From Hyphomicrobiales bacterium (GTDB lineage Bacteria; Pseudomonadota; Alphaproteobacteria; Rhizobiales; Rhizobiaceae), in the NCBI GenBank assembly GCA_900467685.1, contig UBQX01000003.1, positions 248,001 to 312,000 of the forward strand: a stretch of 64,000 nucleotides of DNA, in the 5' to 3' direction. Below are positions 26,631-35,321 of the stretch, in pieces. Numbering within the stretch: the stretch's first letter is position 1; each line of letters begins with the position of its first letter. The notes under the pieces were generated by a model. It made no database searches. It had not been told where the DNA came from and was given only the letters and a program-made list of their open reading frames with translations. The translations under genes were made by a program, and so were the position numbers.

Positions 26631-26951
26631 ATGCCAAAGCTGACTATCATCGCGTTCGACGGAACGCCGTTCGAAATTGACGCGCAGTCCGGTTCGACGG
26701 TCATGGAAAATGCCGTGCGCAATTCCGTGCCGGGCATCGAGGCGGAATGCGGCGGCGCCTGCGCCTGTGCCACCTGTCATGTCTATGTCGACGAGGCGTG
26801 GGCAGAAAAGGTCGGCTCGCCGGAGCCGATGGAAGAAGACATGCTGGACTTCGCCTTTGACGTTCGTCCGACCTCGCGGCTTTCCTGTCAGATCAAGATG
26901 TCGGATGCGTTCGACGGTCTCGTCGTGCGCGTGCCGGAAAAGCAGGCCTGA
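26631..26951 (+). CDS. Adrenodoxin-type [2Fe-2S] ferredoxin
   Basis: This encodes 106 aa from the ATG at 26631, preceded by AAGGA. The cluster-binding cysteines are [15 protein letters not shown] (three cysteines, C-x5-C-x2-C) and the fourth in RLSCQIKM. The size and motif fit the vertebrate-type ferredoxins (FdxB/Fd VI), which transfer electrons to P450s or take part in Fe-S cluster assembly. It follows dksA on the same strand with 114 bp between and is probably transcribed separately. Confidence 0.93.
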   Translation: MPKLTIIAFDGTPFEIDAQSGSTVMENAVRNSVPGIEAECGGACACATCHVYVDEAWAEKVGSPEPMEEDMLDFAFDVRPTSRLSCQIKMSDAFDGLVVRVPEKQA

Positions 26952-27002
26952 CCTCATCAGGTTCTGTCCAGCGGTGGAATCCCCGCCTGCCTGACGGCGG
27001 GC

Positions 27003-27039
27003 AAAAAAAGCCTCGCTTGCGGAAACCGTCAAGCGAGGC
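27003..27039 (-). terminator. Strong rho-independent terminator, minus strand
   Basis: A perfect 10-bp stem (gcctcgcttg / caagcgaggc, 10-nt loop) is followed on the minus strand by seven T residues. No protein gene ends close upstream on that strand, so it is assigned to the sRNA candidate. Confidence 0.8.
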
Positions 27040-27102
27040 CAGTCGGGCGCGCCAGGGGCGAGGGAGGATGCGCCCTGTCGTCTAAGGACGCGCGCCAGGA
27101 GA
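27003..27102 (-). ncRNA. Candidate ~100-nt small RNA
   Basis: On the minus strand a GATAAT -10-like hexamer (complement at 27109-27114) would start a transcript near 27102. The next ~60 nt fold into a stem closed by gcgcgcc / ggcgcgc (27090-27096 with 27046-27052), with an inner hairpin whose loop contains CCUCC. The transcript would end in a 10-bp terminator stem (27010-27019 with 27030-27039) plus seven U residues. No coding frame is present. Loops rich in CCUCC are typical of anti-Shine-Dalgarno sRNAs in alphaproteobacteria. No clear -35 box is visible. Confidence 0.45.
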
Positions 27103-27595
27103 AAGCGGATTATCCCCGGATCCGGACCGCATGTTCCCCGCGCGGCCATCGGATCGAATGTCATCGATTGTTGCGAATACAGGCAAACGCCCGCCGGAGT
27201 GATCAGCTCCCGCAACGTCGCCGCCAATTTAACGCGCGGCATCAACTATACTGAAACGCGACGGCATCGCCGTCAGAAAATCTGGCGCCATGCGCCGGTG
27301 CATCTTCTTTGGTCGGGCTCTTGAGCCCTGCCTTGGACGCTCTCTTGTCTTCCTCCGGTGCAGTTCCAGACCAGAGCTCGCTTCGGGCGCCGCTGGACTT
27401 GCTCCATGGAAGTCAATGTAACTCAAGAGTTACGTGATTGCCACTGCAAGTTTTGTCAGGTGATTGCCTGTTAGCGCCATCAGCCTGGCACAAGCTTTGA
27501 TCCGTGCGAGACAAGCGCGCATGCAAACGCCGCCCGTGATATCGGGCGGCGCGCAATTATCAGGCATGCAGGCGTGTGCGAACGTCTATGTCAGT

Positions 27596-28240
27596 TCAAT
27601 TCGCCGCGTTCGCCATCTGCGCCTGGCGCTCTTTCACGAGCCGCATGATGCGGGCTTCGAAATTGGCCATCTCGATCTGGTCGAAACGCCGCTGGTCTTC
27701 GTCATGCTCCGCGATCTGTTGGTCCGTCGTGCGAGAGACGAGTGCCTGCATGGCCTCGCAAGTCTTCTGCGGCGGCAAGGATCTCAGCGCCTGCTCCAGC
27801 TGGTGGGCATGCCGCGTGGCGATTTCGGCGTGATGTTCTTCGTGACGCTTGATGTCACCGGCAAGTGAGTCCCACAGCACGGCGAGGCCGCGCGGAGCGC
27901 CACCGCGATCCTTCCAGTTCGGCAGAATGAGCTTCAGGTTCAGATTGACGCGGGCAGCGGAAACCGAACAACGACCCTTCGACTCGCTATATTTGATATC
28001 GCCGGCGAACTTGATCTGCGCCGCACCCGGGTGACGCGCCATGCCGCCGGCCTGTGGGCCGTTGCGCATGAGGGCGCTGTCGAGTTCGGAGGCTGTCTTG
28101 CCGCGCACGGTGAAATAGACGGTGGACTTGCGAACGCTCGTGTCAGCCTTGGCCAGAGTGGCCAGCGCGACAAAGCCGCAGAGCACGGTTCCCAGAAAGG
28201 CAATCAAGCGCCAAGACGCCCATACCGAAACAAAGTTCAT
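27596..28240 (-). CDS. DUF922-family secreted zinc protease-like protein
   Basis: This encodes 214 aa from the ATG at 28240, chosen for its GAGGGGGA site; two earlier in-frame ATGs lack one. The N-terminus is a hydrophobic signal (about 10-33, ending ATLAKA). The body carries the metallopeptidase-like motif RHEEHH (HExxH) in the DUF922 context: an N-terminal VRKSTVYFTVRGKTASELDSALMRNGP, then the HEEHH helix about 130 residues in. The family is predicted to be secreted Zn-dependent proteases, without a demonstrated substrate. The gene is divergent from folP. Confidence 0.85.
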   Translation of the reverse strand: MNFVSVWASWRLIAFLGTVLCGFVALATLAKADTSVRKSTVYFTVRGKTASELDSALMRNGPQAGGMARHPGAAQIKFAGDIKYSESKGRCSVSAARVNLNLKLILPNWKDRGGAPRGLAVLWDSLAGDIKRHEEHHAEIATRHAHQLEQALRSLPPQKTCEAMQALVSRTTDQQIAEHDEDQRRFDQIEMANFEARIMRLVKERQAQMANAAN

Positions 28241-28368
28241 CAGCACAGTCCCCCTCATTGTCTTTGAGGCGAGCTTGCTGCATAGCGGATCACAGAGCAA
28301 TAAAAAAAGATATTGATGCCGCGATTCTGCCGCAGGTGTTGCAAAAGTCTTAAGGGTGGAAATCTGGA

Positions 28369-29232
28369 ATGGTGAAGCGAGTCTGTTTCGAGCCGCGTGT
28401 CTGGCCGCTGGCGCATGCCCGTTCGCTGACGCTCGGGCCGCGCGGTCTCATCATGGCGATCGTCAACGTGACGCCGGACTCCTTTTCCGATGGCGGCCAG
28501 TTTGAGACCTCACAAAAGGCAATTGACCAGGCAGTTCGCCTGGCCGAGGCCGGCGCGCATATTCTCGATATCGGCGGGGAGTCGACGCGGCCCGGAGCGG
28601 CGGTCGTCGATGGCGAGGAAGAGCGGCGCCGGGTTCTGCCGGTGATTTCAGCGCTGGCAGAACGGTTTGGCCCCGATGGGCCGGTGATTTCCATCGATAC
28701 CTATCGCGCAGCGACGGCTCAGGCGGCGCTGGAGGCGGGTGCGCATATAGTCAACGACGTCTGGGGGCTGACACGTGAGCCGGAGATCGCGGCCGTTGCT
28801 GCGAAGGCGGGTGCTGGCGTCTGCATCATGCATACGGGTCGCGAGCGGGCCGTGCTTCCCGACCTGATCGAAGACCAGCTGGCATTCTTTGCCCGCTCCT
28901 TGCAGATCGCGGACGAGGCGGGGATCGAACGGTCCCGCTTGGTGCTCGACCCCGGCTTCGGCTTTGCCAAGGAGACGGCGGCGATCAATCTCGAATTGAT
29001 GCGGCGGTTCGAGGAGCTGCATGTGCTCGGCCTGCCATTGCTCGCCGGCACCTCGCGCAAGCGGTTTCTCGGGGACTTGACTGGTCGTCCGGCGCCCGAG
29101 CGTGATGTCGCGACTGCTGCCACCAGCGCGGTCCTGAGGCTGGCGGGTGCCAGCGTGTTCAGGGTGCACGATGTCGCAAGCAGCAGGGATGCGCTCGCCG
29201 TCGTCGATGCTATGATTGGCCCAATGGAATGA
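28369..29232 (+). CDS. folP: Dihydropteroate synthase
   Basis: This encodes 287 aa. It joins p-aminobenzoate to 6-hydroxymethyl-dihydropterin diphosphate in folate synthesis and is the sulfonamide target. Both Pfam signatures are clear: MAIVNVTPDSFSDGG (residues ~29-43) and ILDIGGESTRPGA (~65-77). LDPGFGFAK, the GTSRKRFLG loop and the terminal FRVHDV segment also match. A GGTGGA site precedes the ATG. It heads a plus-strand run folP-folB-folK that covers three consecutive steps of the pathway. Confidence 0.97.
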   Translation: MVKRVCFEPRVWPLAHARSLTLGPRGLIMAIVNVTPDSFSDGGQFETSQKAIDQAVRLAEAGAHILDIGGESTRPGAAVVDGEEERRRVLPVISALAERFGPDGPVISIDTYRAATAQAALEAGAHIVNDVWGLTREPEIAAVAAKAGAGVCIMHTGRERAVLPDLIEDQLAFFARSLQIADEAGIERSRLVLDPGFGFAKETAAINLELMRRFEELHVLGLPLLAGTSRKRFLGDLTGRPAPERDVATAATSAVLRLAGASVFRVHDVASSRDALAVVDAMIGPME

Positions 29233-29377
29233 AATCGGCATTGTGTGCCCATCTGCGGCGATCGCGGGGATCCAATGTCAACTTCGAGAATTCCACCAGA
29301 AGTAAAGAGTTGCCAGTGGTGCTGAAGATTTTGACATGCGCTCTCGAGGACCACAGGGCGGCCGAAAGGATGATCCG

Positions 29378-29743
29378 GTGAAGCAATATACGATCTACAT
29401 GAAGAACTGTGCGTTCTTCGCCCGCCATGGCTTTTTCGATGAAGAGGCATTCCTCGGGCAGCGGTTCTTTGTCGATGCGCGGTTGGATGTCGAGGCGGAG
29501 GCCCCGCTTCAGGACGACAAGCTCGACGGTACAGTGGATTACGGTGTCGCCTTCAAGGTCATCGAATCGGTCGTGCTCGGCCGGCGCCGCTATCTGATCG
29601 AAGCGCTGGCCGCCGATATCGCCACCGGGCTTTGCGAAGAATTCCCACATATCAGGCGTGCCGAGATCACCGTGCGCAAGCCGAATGCCCCGGTCCCCGG
29701 CGTGCTGGATTATGTGGAAGTCACGGTGACCCATGTCCCCTGA
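29378..29743 (+). CDS. folB: Dihydroneopterin aldolase
   Basis: This encodes 121 aa from a GTG at 29378 with an AAAGGA site upstream; an ATG at 29336 in frame lacks one. It converts dihydroneopterin to 6-hydroxymethyl-dihydropterin plus glycolaldehyde. The family blocks are present: IYMKNCAFFARHGFFDEEAFLGQRFFVD (start), a conserved Tyr in TVDYGVAF, RRYLIEALA and the C-terminal VRKPNAPVPG. It overlaps folK by 11 bp, so the two are probably translationally coupled. Confidence 0.94.
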   Translation: MKQYTIYMKNCAFFARHGFFDEEAFLGQRFFVDARLDVEAEAPLQDDKLDGTVDYGVAFKVIESVVLGRRRYLIEALAADIATGLCEEFPHIRRAEITVRKPNAPVPGVLDYVEVTVTHVP

Positions 29744-30251
29744 GGTGCGCTTCCGGCGGGCCAATCTCGGCCTTGGCGGCAATATCGGCGATCCGGCGGC
29801 CAACATGGCCATAGCCCTGCAGCTGATCGATGCGCGACAGGACTGCCGGGTCATGACCGTCTCCCGGCTTTACCGGACGCCGCCGTGGGGAAAGACGGAC
29901 CAGGACTGGTTCTTCAACGCTTGTGCCTTGATCGAGACCGCACTGGAGCCGGATACGCTGCTTGATCTCTGTCTCGGCCTCGAAAAGGAGATGAACCGGG
30001 TGCGCATCGAGCGCTGGGGGCCGCGCACGCTGGATATCGATATCCTGACGTTCGAGGGTGTGACCAGTGATGCCGAACGGCTGCTCCTGCCGCACCCCCG
30101 TGTTGCCGAGCGTGCCTTCGTTCTCATGCCGCTTTGCGATTATGCGCCCGATACGGTCATTGGAACGGAAAACGCCCGCGACCTTCTCACAAAGGTAGAC
30201 GCGGGCGGTATCGAGCCGGTCTCGGAAGACGGCGACTGGTGGAAGCTCTGA
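29733..30251 (+). CDS. folK: 6-hydroxymethyl-7,8-dihydropterin pyrophosphokinase
   Basis: This encodes 172 aa. HPPK transfers pyrophosphate from ATP to hydroxymethyl-dihydropterin, supplying FolP. The hallmark motifs are GLGGNIGDP near the N-terminus, LYRTPPWGKTDQDWFFNAC, and RWGPRTLDIDIL with the two metal-binding aspartates, followed by PHPRVAERAFVL. Its start codon lies inside the end of folB. The length is normal for the family. Confidence 0.96.
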   Translation: MSPEVRFRRANLGLGGNIGDPAANMAIALQLIDARQDCRVMTVSRLYRTPPWGKTDQDWFFNACALIETALEPDTLLDLCLGLEKEMNRVRIERWGPRTLDIDILTFEGVTSDAERLLLPHPRVAERAFVLMPLCDYAPDTVIGTENARDLLTKVDAGGIEPVSEDGDWWKL

Positions 30252-30255
30252 CGCG

Positions 30256-30507
30256 TTAGCCGAGGCGGATGCGAACCGGGCGGCGGCCGTTGGGAGCCGT
30301 CGTATAGAGGTGGATCTGCGTCTTCGGCTGGGCGCTGCGCCAGGCGCGCGCACCATGGCTGAGAAGCATCGCGACGAGATCGCGGGTGCGTGCCTTGCCG
30401 CCGGCGCTGGCCAGACGCATTGCCGCTTCGTGCAGCGGGTGCAGCATGTTGCGGAAGGGGCGCAGACTGCCGGTCTCGCTACCCTGGAAATTTTCGTTCA
30501 TCGACAT
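30256..30507 (-). CDS. Small conserved-looking protein, unknown function
   Basis: This encodes 83 aa, starting at an ATG (30507) with a GAGGCC site. It is basic in its second half and ends ...TAPNGRRPVRIRLG. There is no signal peptide, membrane helix or motif. The stop lies 4 bp from the convergent folK stop, a neat packing that supports a real gene. I do not recognise a family. Confidence 0.65.
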   Translation of the reverse strand: MSMNENFQGSETGSLRPFRNMLHPLHEAAMRLASAGGKARTRDLVAMLLSHGARAWRSAQPKTQIHLYTTAPNGRRPVRIRLG

Positions 30508-30675
30508 GACAGGCCTCGTACACAGTAAAAATCGAGGGTAGGCCGCGGGGTTGCGGGCTTCCGGGTCGTTGATGGTCCGGCGGCGCGGCGAGCATATGTC
30601 GCGACGCGGGAGGTTGTGGGTGCGGCGGCACCATCGTTCTGCACGGGGTTAATCGGCCGCACCAATGTCATCGGT

Positions 30676-32211
30676 CTACTCCAGGCTTGCCCAGCAGCTG
30701 ACGCCGCGGCGCTTCAGCGCATTGCAGGCATTCACTGCAGAGTCCTGGCCGCGGAAGCCGCCAAAGCGTGCGCGGTAGATCTTGGCGCCGTCGGAAACCG
30801 CGGCAACCGTGTAGGGATCGGCGGAACGCAATACCTTGCCGCCTTTGGCCTTTGCCTTGTCGAGCAGTCCCTCTGCGAGTTCCTTGCTCGGCGCTGCGCC
30901 AACCTGAATGGTCCAGCCCTTGTTCTTGGAGCGCGAGGTGGAAGCGGTGGTCACAGTGTCCACGCCATCTTCGTCTTCGCTTGCGTCCTTCGACTTCGCG
31001 ACTTCCTTCGTGATTGCCTTCTCGACCTTCTTCTCGGTCTTGATCACTGCCTTGGCCGGGCTTTCGGCCTGCGGTGCTGCAAAGGCGGTCTTGACCGGGG
31101 AGGCGTCCTCATCGTCATTCGACGTTTCGGCAATGACCGCTTTCTTGGGCGCGATGCGCGGTGCGTCGCCAAAGGCCTGATCGATACGGTTGATTTCGGC
31201 CGGGGGCTGCGGAGCGTTGACGGCTGCAGGCGGCAGTTCGGCGCTTGCAGAGGCGACTTCGACCGGCTTGGAGGCCAATGCTGCGGCCGACTGAACCGGC
31301 GCCGGGATGGCAAGCGGCTGCGGTGCGGCTGGAGCCGACCGGGCGATGACGAAGTTTCCGCGTCCGTTTGACGACTGCGGGAGATAGCGCTTGACCAGAT
31401 CGGTCACCTTGGCGTCGCGGGCGCCGGCGGAGCGTTCACCCAGAACGACGACGACGATGGAGTGACCATCGACCTTTGCAGAGGTCGCGAGGTTGGAACC
31501 GGCTGCGCGGGTGTAGCCCGTCTTGATTCCATCGACGCCGGCCACACGGCCGAGGAGATGGTTGTGGTTGCCGATCACCTGCTTGCCGTAACGGAACGAA
31601 CGGACCGAGAAATAGCTGTAATATTGCGGGAAATGCTGACGCAGCGCCACGCTGAGCAAAGCCTGGTCGCGGGCTGTGGTCAGCTGGCGATCGTCGGGCA
31701 GGCCGTTCGGGTTCACGTAGATGGTATTGCGCATGCCGAGCGAACGGGCCTTGGCCGTCATCATCTTGCCAAAGCTCGGAACCGAGCCACCCAGCGCTTC
31801 GGCAAAGGCCCAGGCAACGTCGTTGGCCGAGCGTGTAACGAGGGCGAGAATGCCCTGTTCGACGGTGAACGTGCCGCCGGCGCGCACACCGAGCTTCGTC
31901 GGGGCCTGGCCAGCTGCAGCGGCCGACATGGTGATGGGTGTAGACTTCGTGAGCTTGCCGGAATTCAGGGCCTCAAAGATGAGATAAAGCGTCATCATCT
32001 TTGTCAGGGACGCGGGATAGCGCAGACCACCTGAATCCTGATTGTAGAGAACCTTACCCGTATTGGCATCGATCACGATGGCAGCCTGCTTGGCTGCATG
32101 GGCGGCGCTGGCGGCAAAAAACGTGCCTGCGATGATCGCGACTGCGACTTTCCGGAACAATCCGGCAAAGGCGCCGGCTGTGGAACGTTTTTCTTGGGAA
32201 TTTTTCAGCAT
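30676..32211 (-). CDS. D-alanyl-D-alanine carboxypeptidase with C-terminal SPOR domain
   Basis: This encodes 511 aa from the ATG at 32211; a GTG at 32244 is possible. A signal peptide runs to AAHA. The S11 peptidase (DacA-like) domain has all three motifs: SLTK (nucleophile Ser), SAND (SxN) and IKTG (KTG). A roughly 130-residue disordered region rich in Ala, Pro, Lys and Glu follows. The final ~75 residues form a SPOR domain (TIQVGAAPSKELAEGLLDKA ... YRARFGGF) that binds glycan strands lacking stem peptides at septa. The enzyme trims pentapeptides in the periplasm, probably at division sites. Confidence 0.93.
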   Translation of the reverse strand: MLKNSQEKRSTAGAFAGLFRKVAVAIIAGTFFAASAAHAAKQAAIVIDANTGKVLYNQDSGGLRYPASLTKMMTLYLIFEALNSGKLTKSTPITMSAAAAGQAPTKLGVRAGGTFTVEQGILALVTRSANDVAWAFAEALGGSVPSFGKMMTAKARSLGMRNTIYVNPNGLPDDRQLTTARDQALLSVALRQHFPQYYSYFSVRSFRYGKQVIGNHNHLLGRVAGVDGIKTGYTRAAGSNLATSAKVDGHSIVVVVLGERSAGARDAKVTDLVKRYLPQSSNGRGNFVIARSAPAAPQPLAIPAPVQSAAALASKPVEVASASAELPPAAVNAPQPPAEINRIDQAFGDAPRIAPKKAVIAETSNDDEDASPVKTAFAAPQAESPAKAVIKTEKKVEKAITKEVAKSKDASEDEDGVDTVTTASTSRSKNKGWTIQVGAAPSKELAEGLLDKAKAKGGKVLRSADPYTVAAVSDGAKIYRARFGGFRGQDSAVNACNALKRRGVSCWASLE

Positions 32212-32381
32212 TGCCACTTTGTTACTCTTACAAGAATTGCTCACCTGTTTGGCGGCGCCATCCCTCCTCAGCGCCAGTTAGGAGACACTAGACGGATAGC
32301 GTTACCAATCGGTTTATGATGAATGGCGCGTTTACGACTTCGCTAAATTTGTTGGGGAATGGAGCGGCTGACAGGACGAAA

Positions 32382-32416
32382 AACGCCTGCGGCCAAGCGG
32401 TCCGCAGGCGTTCTTT
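32382..32416. terminator. Bidirectional terminator hairpin
   Basis: A perfect 11-bp inverted repeat (aacgcctgcgg / ccgcaggcgtt, 9-nt loop) is flanked by an A tract on the left and a T tract on the right. On the minus strand it lies 26 bases after the stop codon of the gene at 32442, whose transcript it should end. Confidence 0.75.
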
Positions 32417-32441
32417 TTATTCTGGATTGTGCAGTGTGCGC

Positions 32442-33161
32442 TCAGTCGGCGAGATGGGCGGTGGCGTAAGCGCGGACCGCAGAATCAAGCGCTTTCCAGT
32501 CCTTGAGAAGGTTGGCCGAGAATCGGTACTGCACGCTCAGGTCCGAGCCTGCCAGCAGGTCGCGCTGGCAGTCGGCGCCGGTCGACTGGGTGGGCGTGGC
32601 GGGCAGGACGCAGCGCACGGCATAGGGCTCGGCGCCGCCGTTGGGATCCGTAAGCAGCACTTCATCACCATAGCCGGAGCCCTGGCGGAAACGGTGCAGC
32701 GAAAGACCGGCCGGGCCATTTTCAGCCGGTCCGTCGAAGAGGCGCGAGTAGATGGGGGCCACGCGGCCCGACATGTCGCGCGTCATGATGGACTGCGACA
32801 TCTGAAGGAAAATCAGCGAGCTGGCATTGGAGATATCGAAGAAGCGCTGCGCGTTGGCTGGCGCGTAGCCCGTCATCTCGGGCCACTGCAGCGCAAGGTT
32901 CACCTGCTCCTGCTTGCCGGAGAAACGCTGCTCTGGAAAGCGGATTGCGTTTTCCGGAAGCTTGAGGCGGTCGGGTCCGATGACAATCTCGAGGGCGGCG
33001 GTGCTGGCGGAATATTCGCCAACCGCTATGCGCTTGCCATACCATTTGCCGGCGAAGCTGACGCCGACTGTCAGTGAACCCAGGATGATGGCGCCGATGA
33101 CGGCCTTGCGGACCAGGCCGGCCGAGAGGATTGGCGCAGAATCGATCATGTCCTGTGCCAT
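32442..33161 (-). CDS. Membrane-anchored protein of unknown function
   Basis: This encodes 239 aa from the ATG at 33161, which has a GGGAGCG site; the upstream start at 33263 has none. One membrane helix (about 16-37, AVIGAIILGSLTVGVSFAG) follows a short cytosolic N-terminus. The rest is a periplasmic domain of ~200 residues with two cysteines. No family is recognised. It is divergent from the small membrane protein at 33287. Its position beside a cell-wall carboxypeptidase may point to an envelope role, but that is weak evidence. Confidence 0.8.
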   Translation of the reverse strand: MAQDMIDSAPILSAGLVRKAVIGAIILGSLTVGVSFAGKWYGKRIAVGEYSASTAALEIVIGPDRLKLPENAIRFPEQRFSGKQEQVNLALQWPEMTGYAPANAQRFFDISNASSLIFLQMSQSIMTRDMSGRVAPIYSRLFDGPAENGPAGLSLHRFRQGSGYGDEVLLTDPNGGAEPYAVRCVLPATPTQSTGADCQRDLLAGSDLSVQYRFSANLLKDWKALDSAVRAYATAHLAD

Positions 33162-33286
33162 CTCAGCACGCTCCCTGTCCAGCTGGCCGGCTTTATGCCG
33201 TTTCGTCGGCGTTTCCGTTCCGGAAAGAAACAGAAAATCGCGGCACGTTTCTTGCTGGATCAACCCTGTTGGAATAGGGTTAACAA

Positions 33287-33607
33287 ATGATGAATTTCGC
33301 CGATCTGGTCCTGTGTTTGTTGACGGGTTTCGCCATCCCGCTGGCGCTTAGTGGTATCGTGACCGAGCGCGTGCAGCTTCACGCGGGGCGCGGGCAGGTG
33401 GGATCTGCGGGACGGTTCTTCGTGTTCTGGTCTTCGGCGCTGCTCTGCGGGCCGGGACTGTTTGCAACGAGGCTTGTAGACGGTTTCCGTTCCGGTGCTG
33501 AAAGTGCCGGCGAGCAGATCGCGGGATGGCTCGCCGCCGCCGGCTGGGCGCTTCTTTATGGCTATGTCGTGCTCAATCTGGTGCGGCACGTATTCCATCT
33601 TCCGTGA
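33287..33607 (+). CDS. Small integral membrane protein
   Basis: This encodes 106 aa with three likely membrane helices (about 4-25, 43-62 and 78-98). An ATG at 33290 is equally possible. It has no catalytic motif. I recall similar ~100-residue proteins in Rhizobiaceae, annotated only as DUF-type membrane proteins. It is monocistronic and convergent with the BTLCP gene. Confidence 0.72.
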   Translation: MMNFADLVLCLLTGFAIPLALSGIVTERVQLHAGRGQVGSAGRFFVFWSSALLCGPGLFATRLVDGFRSGAESAGEQIAGWLAAAGWALLYGYVVLNLVRHVFHLP

Positions 33608-33612
33608 TCATC

Positions 33613-33651
33613 GAAAAAACGCGCCCCCTGGCGTTCAGCCGGGAAGCGCGT
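33613..33651 (-). terminator. Terminator after the BTLCP gene
   Basis: On the minus strand, 23 bases after the stop at 33674, a GC-rich stem (acgcgc ... gcgcgt outer arms with further pairing inside) is followed by six T residues. The shape is that of a rho-independent terminator. Confidence 0.7.
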
Positions 33652-33673
33652 CCGATGCTCGCCGGGAACGGTG

Positions 33674-34279
33674 TCAGCGAAGCGTGCCGACCGAAGTGGA
33701 GGTGACGCGACCGTCGTCGAGCTTGACCCACTTGGCGGAATTGTCGGTGGCCTGACGCTTGAGGAAGCGATATTCCGTTTCAGACCAGATCAGAACCTTG
33801 TTGCGCATGTTGTCGAGGACGAAATCGCCGCGGTCGGTGCGGACGGTCAGGACCGCGTGGCCTTCGCCATTGGGCTGCAGGACAACGGTCATCAGCAGAT
33901 CCGAAAGGGGCACGCCGGCCTCATGCAGCAGCTTGCGCTTCAGGAGGGCGTAGTCCTCGCAATCGCCAGCCGTCGTCGGGATGGCCCAGTATTCCTCGAC
34001 GCCGTAAAGCTCCTGATCCGTCATCGGCTGGATCGTCGAGTTGACGTTATAGTTGATCCTCAGGATCGTTTTCCAGTTGGCTTCGTCGAGATGGTAGGCC
34101 TGCCGGCCATCCGTATTCGTCTGGCAGTCCGACGGATTGCGCTTGCAGTATTCGTAGTGGCCGATCGGCGGATTGGTCGCGCCGAGGCTCTGCATGCTGG
34201 CTGGAAGGGCGAAGGCGCTCACGGTGCCGGATGCGATGAAGGCGAGGGCGGCAAGCGCTATTCTTATTGTTCTTTGCAT
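33674..34279 (-). CDS. Bacterial transglutaminase-like cysteine protease (BTLCP, DUF920)
   Basis: This encodes 201 aa with a signal peptide (residues 1-24, ending AFA). The predicted Cys-His-Asp triad is readable: Cys in GDCEDYALLKRKLL, His in GEGHAVLTV and Asp in FVLDNM. The family is predicted to be periplasmic proteases or transglutaminases; LapG, the best-known relative, cleaves a surface adhesin under c-di-GMP control. LapG is regulated by LapD, which is not seen here, though a c-di-GMP-type PilZ gene is next on the same strand. A substrate link is speculative. Confidence 0.9.
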   Translation of the reverse strand: MQRTIRIALAALAFIASGTVSAFALPASMQSLGATNPPIGHYEYCKRNPSDCQTNTDGRQAYHLDEANWKTILRINYNVNSTIQPMTDQELYGVEEYWAIPTTAGDCEDYALLKRKLLHEAGVPLSDLLMTVVLQPNGEGHAVLTVRTDRGDFVLDNMRNKVLIWSETEYRFLKRQATDNSAKWVKLDDGRVTSTSVGTLR

Positions 34280-34479
34280 TGCTATTCTCCCGTTGTGAGA
34301 AGAGCAATAGCAGGTAGTTTTTTATATCACGCGAAACTTTTCAGTAGATTTCAGATCAATACTTCTGAAAATAAGAATAAAACTTGAATAGAATAATAAT
34401 AAAACTTGAGACGAATTTGATTAAATTTTGAGCGAATCCAACTGGCACAGGTGTGATCCGGATTGAAACAGAATGCAGC

Positions 34480-34509
34480 AAAAAGCCGGCGGAGAAGTCT
34501 CGCGCCGGC
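34480..34509 (-). terminator. Terminator after the PilZ gene
   Basis: A perfect gccggc / gccggc stem with a 13-nt loop that can pair partly (gcgaga / tctc) is followed by five T residues on the minus strand, 30 bases after the PilZ stop codon. Confidence 0.65.
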
Positions 34510-34539
34510 TATCGACTGTTCGGAAATGGAAGGGTGCTG

Positions 34540-35151
34540 TCAGAGCAGCCCGGAGAGCGATTCCCGCGTCTGAAGTGCCGAGAACTCAATGGCGACGCCT
34601 TCCTGGAAATGGCGGACGACGCGGCCGCGCATGTTGCCGAGCTGAACGGCGGTGCCGATCGCGGGGCGGACGGAAATCTCGATTGCCGCGCCGGAAAGCG
34701 AAAGGTCGATGATGCGGCAGGGATAGGAGCGGCCATCATCCAGCCCGATTTCGGAACGGTTGTTGCGCGGCGCAAGACGCTCGTGCCGGCGATCTTCGGG
34801 CAGGCCGAGTTCGTGCTTGTTGGCGATCCAGGTCAGCTGCGCCGCGAGTTTTTCGCGCTTGCGCTCGGTCGCGTTGATAGAAATGGCGAACCGGCCTTTG
34901 GCGCCGAGGTTCAGCACTTCGCCTTCAATGCGGCCGATGTGATCGACATAGGCAATGATGCGGTCGCCAACATGTACCTGAGCGGCGGCCTCGATCTGCG
35001 CATCGCCCGGGGACATGTCGAGGATGATGCAATCGACCTCTTCGCGGGCGGCAGACAGCATGCGGCCATGCAGATTGACCGACACGCGCTGGAACATGCG
35101 CTGGTCGTTCGCCATGGGCACCCGGCTGCTCGCGATCTGCGTCGTGTCCAT
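34540..35151 (-). CDS. PilZ-domain protein (probable c-di-GMP effector)
   Basis: This encodes 203 aa from the ATG at 35151, with AGGGAAAG upstream. There are two PilZ-like units. The first (about 15-95) has QRVSVNL and a weak ILDMSPGDAQIE. The second (about 120-200) has the full signature RRHERLAPR (RxxxR) and DLSLSGAAIE (D/NxSxxG). The intact second unit should bind c-di-GMP; the first looks degenerate. PilZ proteins control motility, polysaccharide or adhesion. It is divergent from the rhomboid protease gene. Confidence 0.9.
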   Translation of the reverse strand: MDTTQIASSRVPMANDQRMFQRVSVNLHGRMLSAAREEVDCIILDMSPGDAQIEAAAQVHVGDRIIAYVDHIGRIEGEVLNLGAKGRFAISINATERKREKLAAQLTWIANKHELGLPEDRRHERLAPRNNRSEIGLDDGRSYPCRIIDLSLSGAAIEISVRPAIGTAVQLGNMRGRVVRHFQEGVAIEFSALQTRESLSGLL

Positions 35152-35321
35152 CTTTCCCTGCTGACTCTCGAATTCACTTTGTTTAGCAATAGTCCCGCTT
35201 CGGTTAACACTTGGTTCTCCGGCGGCTGATTTCCTTGGCGAATTTCTCAAGGCGCGCTTCTCTTTTGACGCGCCGACCCGTATTCAGTGGGAGAGCGAAA
35301 TCCGTAGGAGATGAGAACGAC

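Larger units (their letters stand above)
26952..27595. other. 644-bp region without a confident protein gene
   Basis: The region lies between the ferredoxin gene and the convergent DUF922 gene. Near its left end it holds a minus-strand sRNA candidate ending in a strong terminator (described separately). A 65-codon minus frame at 27229-27426 starts at TTG and is highly basic, with no ribosome-binding site I trust, so I do not call it. A short palindrome (gacggc-atc-gccgtc) occurs near 27260. Confidence 0.5.

Noticed and set aside
27229-27426. 65-codon basic frame on the minus strand between the ferredoxin and DUF922 genes
   Set aside because: It starts at TTG without a ribosome-binding site, has a high Arg/Pro content typical of random GC-rich frames and no family.
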